Shown here: piece by piece, positions 1 to 6,488 of the stretch | Layout: the number at the start of each line of letters is the position of its first letter | How positions within the stretch are numbered: position 1 is the stretch's first letter | From: an uncultured Oscillospiraceae bacterium | Lineage (GTDB): Bacteria > Bacillota > Clostridia > Oscillospirales > Acutalibacteraceae | Assembly (NCBI GenBank): GCA_900543795.1 | Contig: UQSH01000044.1 | Coordinates: 1-13,481 of the forward strand | Direction of reading: 5' to 3' | Length of the DNA stretch: 13,481 nucleotides | Notes under the pieces: model-generated | Told to the model about the DNA's origin: nothing | What the model saw: the letters and a program-made list of their open reading frames with translations, nothing else | Databases searched by the model: none | Made by a program: the position numbers and the translations under genes

Positions 1-8
1 GTACAACA

Positions 9-80
9 CCTAAATATACTTAGGCACGGTTCAGACCACTTTATCGACAGTCTGAAGCCGCTTCCGTTTGGAAGCGGCTT
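9..80. repeat. Cluster of three inverted repeats downstream of cysS; possible terminator
   Basis: The stretch before the end of cysS has no gene but holds three stem-loops in a row. A 5-bp pair lies at 9-13/20-24. A 7-bp pair, TTCAGAC/GTCTGAA, lies at 30-36/50-56 with a 13-base loop. A perfect 11-bp GC-rich stem lies at 55-65/70-80 with a GTTT loop. The third stem shares its first two bases with the second, so they could be alternative folds. The third stem is the natural candidate for a terminator of cysE-cysS. However, the minus strand after it reads TTCAGAC, without a real U-run, and the plus strand has only three T. It may act weakly, act on a gene to the left, or be a dispersed intergenic repeat. 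The stems are seen directly; the role is inference. Confidence 0.5.
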
Positions 81-91
81 TAAATCATCTA

Positions 92-1489
92 TTATTCCTT
101 CGTCCATGTAACACCCTGAGGCGTATCTTTAAGAATTATTCCCATTGCTTTAAGATCATCTCTTATTTTATCAGCGGTTGCCCAATCCTTATTTTTACGA
201 GCCTCCTGTCTTTTTTCAATAAGAGCCTCTATTTCGCTGTCAACGCTGTTTTCCCTGCGGTTATAAAGAATACCCAAAACTCCGCAAAGCTCGTCAAAAA
301 GTGCCGCAGCGTGCTCGCAGACCGCCCTTGAAGCATCCTTGTCAAGAATTTTAGTGTTAATATCCTTTGTTAAATCGAATATTGCGGCAAGACCGTCGGC
401 TGTGTTGAGATCGTCATCCATAGCCTTAATAAACTGATTTCTTCTTTCATCAAGCATATTAATCATAATCTCGTCGTTATCTGCCTTATCAACAGAAGCG
501 TTTTTAACGGCAAAGTCAAGGCTTTCACGACAGGTATAAAGTCTTTCAAGAGCAGATTTGCACTGCTCTATAATTTCAAGACTGTAATTAATCGGAGAAC
601 GATAATGTGAGCTGATAAGGAAATATCTTATAACCTCATAGCCGTAAACCTCTGCAATTTCACGAACGGTTTTAAAGTTTCCGAGTGATTTGCTCATCTT
701 AACATTGTCAACATTAATATATCCGTTGTGCATCCAATATTTAGAAAATGTGCATCCGTTTGCACATTCGCTTTGAGCAATTTCATTTTCGTGGTGCGGA
801 AAAACAAGATCCTGACCGCCGCAATGAATATCAATTGTGTTGCCGAGATATTTTCTGTTCATTGCAGAGCATTCGATATGCCAGCCCGGTCTGCCCTTTC
901 CCCACGGAGATTCCCAATAAGGCTCCCCTTCCTTTGCACCCTTCCAAAGCGCAAAATCAAGCGGATCCTCTTTAACCTCTCCGACAGCAATTCTTGCTCC
1001 GCTTTCAAGATCCTCTATCGGCTGATGAGAAAGCTTTCCGTACTCTTTAAATTTAAGAGTTCTGAAATACACATCTCCGTTTACGGCATAAGCATAGCCC
1101 TTTTCTTCAAGAGATTTTATTATATCAATAATTTCATCAATATTTTCCGTTGCCTTAGGATGAACCGTTGCATCCTTAAAATTAAGTCCGTGTGCATCAG
1201 TCCAAAACTCTTTAATATATTTTTCGGAAATTTCCTCAAAGGTTTTGCCCTCTTCGTTAGCTCTTTTAATTATTTTATCGTCTATATCGGTAAAGTTCTG
1301 AACAAACTTAACATTATATCCTCTATATTCAAGATAGCGGCGCAAAACATCAAAAACACAAAGCGGACGGGCATTGCCTATATGAATATAATTATAAACG
1401 GTAGGACCGCAGGCATATATTTTTACTTCGTTTTTATCAACGGGAACGAACTCTTCCTTCGTTCTTGACATTGTGTTAAAAACCTTCAT
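92..1489 (-). CDS. cysS: Cysteine--tRNA ligase (CysRS)
   Basis: This 465-residue class I aminoacyl-tRNA synthetase attaches cysteine to tRNA-Cys in the cytoplasm, using ATP. The Rossmann core carries the HIGH-type motif HIGN at residues 36-39 and KMSKS at 264-268. By the family pattern the catalytic zinc ligands are Cys27 (in CGPTVY), Cys207 (GWHIECSAM), His232 and Glu236 (PHHENE). The C-terminal helical and anticodon-binding part ends at KDTPQGVTWTKE, and the length is normal for bacteria. The ATG at 1489 has an AAGGAG site inside the 3' end of cysE, whose stop codon lies only three bases upstream, so the two genes are co-transcribed and probably translationally linked. Expression should follow the cysteine T-box ahead of cysE. 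Nothing in the sequence looks broken or transferred. Confidence 0.98.
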   Translation of the reverse strand: MKVFNTMSRTKEEFVPVDKNEVKIYACGPTVYNYIHIGNARPLCVFDVLRRYLEYRGYNVKFVQNFTDIDDKIIKRANEEGKTFEEISEKYIKEFWTDAHGLNFKDATVHPKATENIDEIIDIIKSLEEKGYAYAVNGDVYFRTLKFKEYGKLSHQPIEDLESGARIAVGEVKEDPLDFALWKGAKEGEPYWESPWGKGRPGWHIECSAMNRKYLGNTIDIHCGGQDLVFPHHENEIAQSECANGCTFSKYWMHNGYINVDNVKMSKSLGNFKTVREIAEVYGYEVIRYFLISSHYRSPINYSLEIIEQCKSALERLYTCRESLDFAVKNASVDKADNDEIMINMLDERRNQFIKAMDDDLNTADGLAAIFDLTKDINTKILDKDASRAVCEHAAALFDELCGVLGILYNRRENSVDSEIEALIEKRQEARKNKDWATADKIRDDLKAMGIILKDTPQGVTWTKE

Positions 1490-1492
1490 ACT

Positions 1493-2122
1493 TTATTGCA
1501 TCTCCTTTAAAATTTTTTCAAGCTCTTCAATTTTTCTTTGATTTTCCTTTATGGCAGTCATAACAGGATCGGGAATATGAATTTGGTCAAGGTCATCAAC
1601 CCTTTCTCCGTCTATTCTGACAACCGAGCCGGGTACACCGACAACAGTACAGTTCGGTTCAACATCCTTAACAACAACGGCACCTGCGGCAACTTTTGCG
1701 TTTTTTCCGACAGTTATGGGGCCTAATACCTTTGCACCGGCACCTATCATAACTCCGCTTTCAATAGTTGGATGACGCTTTCCTATATCTTTTCCGGTTC
1801 CGCCAAGCGTTACACCCTGATAAATCATAACATCATCGCCAATCTCTGCGGTTTCGCCTATAACAATACCGTGTCCGTGGTCTATACAAACTCTTTTTCC
1901 GATTGTTGCACCGGGATGAATTTCTATTCCTGTTTTATGAGCACTGTGCTGACTGATAAGCCTTGCGATAAACGGCATATTATGCCTTAAAAACCAGTTT
2001 GCTTTTTTATGGCTTCTTAATGCCTTAAAGCCGGGATAAAGCAAAATGATTTCAAGAGGGCTTCTTGCCGCCGGATCGTGCTCCATAAAGCTTTTAACGG
2101 ATTCCTTATAATCCTCAAACAT
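1493..2122 (-). CDS. cysE: Serine O-acetyltransferase
   Basis: This enzyme makes O-acetyl-L-serine from serine and acetyl-CoA, the first committed step of cysteine synthesis, in the cytoplasm. The 209-residue product has a helical N-terminal part (about 1-60) and a left-handed beta-helix of hexapeptide repeats (about 65-165). The catalytic stretch DHGHGIVIGE is at 81-90, with Asp81 and His82, followed by the acetyl-CoA-binding GVTLGGTG at 103-110. The C-terminal tail (about 185-209) is charged and helical. An upstream in-frame ATG at 2194 would add 24 residues. I reject it because that stretch is the T-box terminator, while the ATG at 2122 has an AGAGGTG site at good spacing. The gene is first in the T-box-controlled pair with cysS, so cysteine supply and tRNA charging respond to the same signal. 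It is shorter than E. coli CysE, as expected for the Firmicute type. Confidence 0.95.
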   Translation of the reverse strand: MFEDYKESVKSFMEHDPAARSPLEIILLYPGFKALRSHKKANWFLRHNMPFIARLISQHSAHKTGIEIHPGATIGKRVCIDHGHGIVIGETAEIGDDVMIYQGVTLGGTGKDIGKRHPTIESGVMIGAGAKVLGPITVGKNAKVAAGAVVVKDVEPNCTVVGVPGSVVRIDGERVDDLDQIHIPDPVMTAIKENQRKIEELEKILKEMQ

Positions 2123-2384
2123 AATTTCACCTCTGTAATAAAAAATGCCTCTGCCATAATAATGACAGAGGCAATGTAAAAACTGCGGTTCCACTCCTGT
2201 TTATACTCAACTGCTTAAAACAGCTTCGCCGATAACGGGGCAGCCGTTCCGAAATACTTTTAATTCCTTCGGAATGCTCGGGAGTGCATTTCGCCGAACA
2301 GTTAATGCGTATATTTCAGCAAACAATACGCTCTCTGAAAAAACTTAATTCGGGTACTTCTCTCCGTCTTTGCATTTATATATC
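2123..2384 (-). ncRNA. T-box riboswitch (cysteine, specifier UGC) leader of cysE-cysS
   Basis: The minus-strand leader has the hallmarks of a T-box. Stem I is closed by GGAG (2365-2362) with CTCC (2284-2281). The specifier loop follows, with AGAAGTA on the 5' side (2361-2355; the AGUA loop-E-like motif) and AAATGCA on the 3' side (2291-2285). Above the loop, CCGAA (2353-2349) pairs with TTCGG (2298-2294). The specifier codon is UGC (2288-2286), followed by the usual purine A. An AGAGAG motif (2336-2331) runs into a GCGTAT/ATACGC apical stem. The T-box sequence AGGAGTGGAACCGCAG lies at 2198-2183, and CCGTTATC lies before it. The terminator hairpin follows at 2172-2147. By the known mechanism, uncharged tRNA-Cys reads UGC in the specifier loop and its acceptor end pairs with the TGGA bulge. 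That stabilises the antiterminator and permits transcription of cysE-cysS when cysteine is scarce. The pairings were found by eye. Confidence 0.93.
2137..2172 (-). terminator. Regulated intrinsic terminator of the cysteine T-box
   Basis: On the minus strand, GCCTCTGTCAT pairs with ATGGCAGAGGC around a TATT loop, giving 11 base pairs with one G-U. ATTTTTTATT follows directly, ending 14 bases before the cysE start. This is the terminator arm of the T-box. Its 5' strand is expected to be shared with the antiterminator. It may also end transcripts arriving from pgsA. Confidence 0.92.
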
Positions 2385-2390
2385 AATACT

Positions 2391-2418
2391 ATTATATACA
2401 AAATTTAAAATTTTGCAA
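2391..2418 (-). promoter_or_regulatory. Sigma-A promoter of the cysE-cysS T-box transcript
   Basis: On the minus strand the -35 is TTGCAA (2418-2413) and the -10 is a perfect TATAAT (2396-2391), with a 16-base spacer. The predicted start near 2384 is just before the T-box stem I. The -35 begins four bases past the pgsA stop codon, so this is an internal promoter right at the end of the upstream operon. A 17-base palindrome, 2399-2415, fills most of the spacer and clips the -35; it may be only AT-rich chance. Confidence 0.75.
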
Positions 2419-2421
2419 CCT

Positions 2422-2988
2422 TTATTTTGTTTTAATTAAATGCCAACCGTCCTTTGCATAAACAAGACCGCTGAGAAGCGTTATAACACCAACAATCCAA
2501 AATGCGACAGTGCAGTAAATATGAAGCCAATGTGTTGTAATATCAATCGTAACAGGTCCTTCGCCTATTGCAAGGAAAAGGAAAGTTAAGCCTGTTGTTG
2601 ACATTTGAAGAAATGTTTTAGCCTTGCCAAAGGCATTGGCGGCAACAACCTCGCCGTTTGATGCGGCAGCCATTCTAATGCCGGCAACAAGAAATTCTCT
2701 TGCCAGCATAATCATAATAACAATATCGGTATGCCAGCCGTAATCAAACAAAATTATATATGCCGCAAAAACAAGTGTTTTATCGGAAAGGGGGTCCATA
2801 AGCTTTCCGAAATCTGTTACTATTCCTCTTTTTCTTGCAATAATTCCGTCTGCCTTATCACTCATACAGGCAACGAAATAAACCAAAAGCGTTGCCACCC
2901 AATGATATGGAAAATTTATAAAAGCACACGCCATAAGAACAGGCACACAGCAAAATCTGAAAACTGTTATTTTATTAGGTAAATTCAT
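2422..2988 (-). CDS. pgsA: CDP-diacylglycerol--glycerol-3-phosphate 3-phosphatidyltransferase
   Basis: This membrane enzyme makes phosphatidylglycerophosphate from CDP-diacylglycerol and glycerol-3-phosphate, the committed step to phosphatidylglycerol and cardiolipin. The 188-residue product has the complete CDP-alcohol phosphotransferase signature at residues 44-69: Asp44, Asp47-Gly48, Ala51-Arg52, Gly61, Asp65 and Asp69. The PgsA-typical AREFLVAGIR is at 96-105. Hydrophobic segments lie at about 8-27, 29-43, 72-95, 130-142 and 155-176, which fits an integral membrane protein. The ATG at 2988 overlaps the rimO stop by one base (TAATG), with an AGGAG site inside rimO, so it is the last gene of recA-recX-rimO-pgsA. 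No terminator is visible after it; the next element is the cysE T-box promoter. Length and motifs are normal. Other CDP-alcohol transferases are less likely given the AREF motif. Confidence 0.95.
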   Translation of the reverse strand: MNLPNKITVFRFCCVPVLMACAFINFPYHWVATLLVYFVACMSDKADGIIARKRGIVTDFGKLMDPLSDKTLVFAAYIILFDYGWHTDIVIMIMLAREFLVAGIRMAAASNGEVVAANAFGKAKTFLQMSTTGLTFLFLAIGEGPVTIDITTHWLHIYCTVAFWIVGVITLLSGLVYAKDGWHLIKTK

Positions 2989-4313
2989 TAAACCGTTTCT
3001 CCTATCAAATCATATCCGTTATAATCTGTTATTCTAACATCGGTAAATGCTCCGATTGTTAATTCATTATCGGTATTTATAATAATTGAACTGTCTATTT
3101 CAGGAGAATCAAGATAGCATCTGCCGTAGTATTCTCCGTTCTCAAAGCCGTCAATAACCGTTTTATAAACCTTTCCTACTCTTGCTTTATTAGCGTTTTC
3201 GGTTACAGTGTATTGAACATCCATAAGAACCTCTGCTCTGCGTTTTTTAACATCATCGTCTATTTGACAGTCAAAATCAACCGCAGGTGTATCCTCCTCG
3301 GGAGAATAAGCAAAGCATCCCATTTTATCAAATTTCATTTCTTTAACAAAACGACAAAGCTCCTCAAACTGCTCGTCGGTTTCTCCGGGAAATCCAACCA
3401 TAAAGGTTGTTCTTAATGATAAATCCGGGATTCTTTTTTTCATTTTTAATATAAGCGATTTTAAAGAATTATAATCTCCGCTTCTGTTCATTGCTTTAAG
3501 AATTTCAGCGTTGCAATGCTGAAGAGGCATATCAATATATGAGCAAACCTTTTCTTCATTTGCAATCGTTTCGATTAACTCATCTGTTACCTTATCGGGA
3601 TAGCAATAATAAATTCTAATCCATTCAAGGCCGTCTATTTCCGAAAGCCTTTTCAAAAGATATGAAAGCCTATATTCTCCATAAAGCTTAATGCCGTATT
3701 TAGTTGTATCCTGGGCAACAAGAATAATCTCGTTAACACCGTTTTCAACAAGCTGCCTCGCTTCGCTCAAAATGCTTTCAATCGTTCTTTCACGGTATGC
3801 TCCTCGAATAGAAGGTATTGCACAATATGAACATCTGTTATCGCACCCGTCGGAAATTTTAAGATACGCCCAATGTGAGCTGCTTTGAGCCATTCTTTCA
3901 TCATCAAGGGGAAGATAACATTTATTAGGGAAAATACTTGTTTTAACACCGCACAGAGCCTTTTGGCATATTTTAACAATATCACTGTTGGCGCCTATGC
4001 CCACTACTGCATCAACCTCAGGCATTTCCTTTAAAATTTCATCCTGATACCTTTCAGCAAGACAACCCGTAACAATAATTGCAGATATAATACCTGCATT
4101 TTTATATTCTGCGGCATCAAGAATTGTTTCAATAGCCTCTGTTTTTGCGTCTTCTATAAATCCGCAGGTGTTGATGATAACAGCATCTGCGTTTTCAATT
4201 TCATTAACTATATCAAAGCCGTTATCTTGAAGCTTTTTTAAAATAATTTCTCCGTCAATCCTGTTTTTAGGACAACCAAGTGAGATTAAATGTATTTTAT
4301 ATTTATTCGTCAT
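2988..4313 (-). CDS. rimO: Ribosomal protein uS12 (Asp88) methylthiotransferase
   Basis: RimO is a radical-SAM enzyme with two iron-sulfur clusters that adds a methylthio group to an aspartate of ribosomal protein uS12. Numbered from the ATG at 4313 (441 residues), the N-terminal methylthiotransferase domain has cluster cysteines Cys14 (SLGCPKNRID), Cys50 (NTCGF) and Cys84 (TGCLAER). The radical-SAM core carries CDNRCSYC with Cys157, Cys161 and Cys164. A TRAM domain fills about 370-441. SLGCPKN is the RimO type, as opposed to LGCKVN in MtaB. A TTG two codons upstream (4319) is also possible; neither start has a clear ribosome binding site. From the ATG the gene overlaps recX by 11 bases, so expression probably depends on translation of recX. 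Bacillus lacks RimO whereas many clostridia have it, which agrees with the inferred host. Confidence 0.95.
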   Translation of the reverse strand: MTNKYKIHLISLGCPKNRIDGEIILKKLQDNGFDIVNEIENADAVIINTCGFIEDAKTEAIETILDAAEYKNAGIISAIIVTGCLAERYQDEILKEMPEVDAVVGIGANSDIVKICQKALCGVKTSIFPNKCYLPLDDERMAQSSSHWAYLKISDGCDNRCSYCAIPSIRGAYRERTIESILSEARQLVENGVNEIILVAQDTTKYGIKLYGEYRLSYLLKRLSEIDGLEWIRIYYCYPDKVTDELIETIANEEKVCSYIDMPLQHCNAEILKAMNRSGDYNSLKSLILKMKKRIPDLSLRTTFMVGFPGETDEQFEELCRFVKEMKFDKMGCFAYSPEEDTPAVDFDCQIDDDVKKRRAEVLMDVQYTVTENANKARVGKVYKTVIDGFENGEYYGRCYLDSPEIDSSIIINTDNELTIGAFTDVRITDYNGYDLIGETV

Positions 4314-4911
4314 TTTCAAGTCTGTTAAACGCTTCTTTAATATCGGAATAGGAAAAGCCTCTGCGCATTAATGCTGTAATAACCTTTTCCCGTCCGCCTT
4401 CTTCATTTAATTTTCTAACATAAGATTTATTAATTATATTAATAACCGTTTGAGCCTGGTCTGTTTCAATGCCGTCTATTGCCTCGGAAATAATATCCTT
4501 TGAAATGCCTTTATAAAAAAGCTCCTGCTTAACTCTGTTTAAGGAATACCTTTTTGAATTTAAAAGATATTCCGTATATTCAAAAGCAAAATCACGGTCA
4601 TTAATATATCCGAGCTCCTTAAATCTTTCAATAGCTTTAACAGCGGATTCACGGTCAACACCGCCTTTAATCACTTTATCAAGAAGCTCCTTTTCGGAAT
4701 GGCTTCGCCTTGAAAGATAATCGGCACACTTATTAAAAGCTTTTCTGTAATTTACAGCAGAAACAAGCTCCTCCCATTCCTCCTCGGATAAATCCGTTCC
4801 GTCTGCAACGGAATTAATGCTCCAAAACTCAATGTCGGTTGTAATTTTATATTCCCCGTCAATGAGTAAATGGATTTTAGTTCCCCTGCCCTTTTGTGAA
4901 GAAATAATCAT
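4303..4911 (-). CDS. recX: Regulatory protein RecX
   Basis: RecX binds RecA filaments and modulates, usually restrains, recombinase activity in the cytoplasm. The product has 202 residues, typical of Firmicute RecX. After a beta-rich N-terminal part (about 1-45) it carries the family's repeated three-helix modules. The clearest is about 60-108, running from CADYLSRRSHSEKELLDKVI to ERFKELGYINDRDFA, which matches the classic RecX pattern of an RSxxEL helix followed by LGYxxD. Two further modules follow (RYSLNRVKQELFYKGI and REKVITALMRRGFSYSDI). Its ATG shares one base with the recA stop (TGATG) and has no obvious ribosome binding site, so it is probably translated by coupling to recA. That suits a modulator needed in proportion to its target. 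Downstream it overlaps rimO. Confidence 0.93.
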   Translation of the reverse strand: MIISSQKGRGTKIHLLIDGEYKITTDIEFWSINSVADGTDLSEEEWEELVSAVNYRKAFNKCADYLSRRSHSEKELLDKVIKGGVDRESAVKAIERFKELGYINDRDFAFEYTEYLLNSKRYSLNRVKQELFYKGISKDIISEAIDGIETDQAQTVINIINKSYVRKLNEEGGREKVITALMRRGFSYSDIKEAFNRLENDE

Positions 4912-6062
4912 CAGTCTTCGTCGTCTTCAACGGCGATGTCAAGCTTTCTGCGAGCCTCTTCCCTTGTTATCTTAACGGAATTTTGAATTTCCTTGGGAAT
5001 GTCGAGCTCGTCTTCAACGGGCTTTGTAACCTTTTCTTCTCTTGCGGCAAACTGCATTTGTGCAATTTTGGCTTTAATTTGATCTTCAATTTCCTTGGCA
5101 AACGCAGGATCGTTTTGAACAAGCTCTTTAACCTTTTCTCTGCCCTGTCCGAGTCTTTCACTTCCGTATGAGAACCAAGAGCCGCTTTTTTTGATAATAT
5201 CAAAATTAACAGCCATATCAACAATCTCTCCGCATTTACTGATACCCGAACCGTACATAATATCAAATTCAGCCTGCTTAAATGGAGGAGCAACCTTATT
5301 TTTAACAATTTTAGCCTTTGTTCTGTTTCCTATCATTTCTGAGTTAGGGCCTTTTATAGTTTCAACTCTTCTGACATCAATCCTCATTGAAGCATAGAAT
5401 TTCAGAGCACGGCCGCCCGTTGTTACCTCCGGATTACCGTACATAACGCCAACCTTTTCACGAAGCTGATTGATAAATATAATAAGGCAGTTGCTTTTAT
5501 TTATTGCGCCTGCAAGCTTTCTGAGGGCTTGGCTCATAAGCCTTGCGTGAAGACCGACATGAGAATCACCCATATCTCCTTCGATTTCCGTTTTGGGAAC
5601 AAGTGCGGCAACGGAGTCAACAACTATAATATCAACCGCTCCCGATCGAACGAGCTGCTCGGTTATTTCAAGTGCCTGCTCGCCGTAATCAGGCTGAGCA
5701 ACAAGAAGCGAATCTATATCAACGCCGAGATTTGAAGCATAAACAGGATCAAGAGCATGCTCGGCATCAACAAATGCGGCCTCTCCGCCCTTTTTCTGAC
5801 ACTCTGCAATGCAATGAAGAGCAAGGGTTGTTTTACCTGAAGATTCAGGTCCGTAAATCTCAATAATTCTTCCTCTAGGAAGTCCGCCGATTCCCGTTGC
5901 AATATCAAGAGTTAATGATCCTGTTGAAATTGCCTCAACATTAAGATGCTTATTTTCGCCGAGACGCATAACGGCACCGGGGCCATAGCTTTTCTCAATT
6001 TGCTTTAATGCAGATTCAAGCGCCGCCTTTTTATCCTTCGGCATACCTTTATCAACTGCCAT
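4911..6062 (-). CDS. recA: Recombinase RecA
   Basis: RecA forms ATP-dependent filaments on single-stranded DNA, performs strand exchange in recombinational repair, and in SOS-proficient cells triggers LexA self-cleavage. All core elements of the 383-residue product are present: Walker A GPESSGKTT (71-79), the catalytic-type Glu101 in FVDAEHALDP, Walker B IIVVDS (145-150), the DNA-binding L1/L2 region with INQLREKVGVMYGNPE (about 197-212) and TTGGRALKFY after it. A lysine-rich C-terminal domain ends in the acidic tail VEDDED. The ATG at 6062 has a strong GGAGG site. There is no intein. It leads the recA-recX-rimO-pgsA unit and is divergent from rpmB. I see no LexA operator of the GAAC-N4-GTTC type upstream. 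Confidence 0.98.
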   Translation of the reverse strand: MAVDKGMPKDKKAALESALKQIEKSYGPGAVMRLGENKHLNVEAISTGSLTLDIATGIGGLPRGRIIEIYGPESSGKTTLALHCIAECQKKGGEAAFVDAEHALDPVYASNLGVDIDSLLVAQPDYGEQALEITEQLVRSGAVDIIVVDSVAALVPKTEIEGDMGDSHVGLHARLMSQALRKLAGAINKSNCLIIFINQLREKVGVMYGNPEVTTGGRALKFYASMRIDVRRVETIKGPNSEMIGNRTKAKIVKNKVAPPFKQAEFDIMYGSGISKCGEIVDMAVNFDIIKKSGSWFSYGSERLGQGREKVKELVQNDPAFAKEIEDQIKAKIAQMQFAAREEKVTKPVEDELDIPKEIQNSVKITREEARRKLDIAVEDDED

Positions 6063-6098
6063 AATCTATCCTCCAAAATTATAATTAAATCAACATTA

Positions 6099-6127
6099 AT
6101 TATAATAAATATATAATTTAAAATCAA
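6099..6127 (-). promoter_or_regulatory. Sigma-A promoter of recA-recX-rimO-pgsA
   Basis: On the minus strand, TTGATT (6127-6122) and a perfect TATAAT (6104-6099) are separated by 17 bases, about 36 bases upstream of the recA start. The region is very AT-rich, so chance matches are possible, but the spacing and position are ideal. No SOS box is visible in or around it. Confidence 0.7.
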
Positions 6128-6185
6128 TAAAAACAACAAAATTTAACAGAAAGTTTCTCTTTCCAAAAATATTATCAAAAAATGC

Positions 6186-6214
6186 TTGCATTTTCTTCTA
6201 TTATATGTTAATAT
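6186..6214 (+). promoter_or_regulatory. Sigma-A promoter of rpmB, with extended -10
   Basis: TTGCAT (6186-6191) and TAATAT (6209-6214) lie 17 bases apart, and a TG dinucleotide one base before the -10 makes it an extended -10 promoter. Transcription should start near 6221, giving a leader of about 30 bases that carries the AAGGAGG site. It is divergent from the recA promoter; the roughly 60 bases between the two promoters hold no recognised site. Confidence 0.7.
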
Positions 6215-6249
6215 TTATGCGTTCTAAATTTGCAAGGAGGTGTTCGCTA

Positions 6250-6435
6250 ATGGCAAAATGTGAATACTGTGGAAAAGAAATGACATTCGGAATTAAAGTT
6301 TCGCACTCACACAGAAGATCAAACAGAACTTGGAAACCCAATGTAAAAAGAGTAAAGGCTATTGTTAACGGCTCTCCGAAAAGAGTTTATGTTTGCACAA
6401 GATGTCTTCGCTCGGGAAAAGTAGAAAGAGCGTAA
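6250..6435 (+). CDS. rpmB: Large ribosomal subunit protein bL28 (zinc-ribbon form)
   Basis: This 61-residue basic protein is a structural component of the 50S subunit. It starts MAKCEYCGKEMTFG and keeps the family hallmarks SHSHRRSNRTWKPN (18-31) and the C-terminal RCLRSGKVER. Two CxxC pairs, Cys4/Cys7 and Cys49/Cys52, mark the zinc-binding (C+) form. The reading frame could open upstream at 6205. I choose the ATG at 6250 because it begins the conserved bL28 N-terminus and follows a strong AAGGAGG site; the earlier start falls within the -10 region. The gene stands alone on the plus strand with its own promoter and terminator, between the divergent recA operon and the convergent plsY gene. 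Confidence 0.97.
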   Translation: MAKCEYCGKEMTFGIKVSHSHRRSNRTWKPNVKRVKAIVNGSPKRVYVCTRCLRSGKVERA

Positions 6436-6450
6436 TTTTTCTAAAAATTA

Positions 6451-6477
6451 AAACCCTGCTTTGTGCAGGGTTTTTTT
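6451..6477. terminator. Bidirectional intrinsic terminator between rpmB and plsY
   Basis: AAACCCTGC (6451-6459) pairs with GCAGGGTTT (6465-6473) around a TTTGT loop, 9 base pairs. The plus strand then continues with four more T, ending rpmB. Read on the minus strand, the same stem is followed by AATTTTT, so it can also end the yceD-rpmF-der-plsY transcript, whose last stop codon lies only 12 bases before the hairpin. Confidence 0.92.
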
Positions 6478-6488
6478 ATTTTCAAAAA

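Noticed and set aside
728..1468. Long plus-strand ORF of 246 codons opposite cysS
   Set aside because: It is fully antisense to an intact, motif-complete cysS, has no ribosome binding site or recognisable domain, and its Phe/Ile/Asn-rich product is what a reverse-strand shadow of an AT-rich gene gives.
2123..2194. N-terminal extension of cysE by 24 codons
   Set aside because: The added codons are the T-box terminator hairpin; the ATG at 2122 has the proper ribosome binding site and matches the start of the enzyme family.
4967..5308. 113-codon minus-strand ORF inside recA in another frame
   Set aside because: It lies within the RecA coding region, is Leu/Lys-rich without domains, and is a frame shadow.
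6149..6163. GAAAG-N5-CTTTC palindrome upstream of recA as an SOS box
   Set aside because: It lacks the GAAC/GTTC core of Firmicute LexA sites and is short enough to occur by chance.
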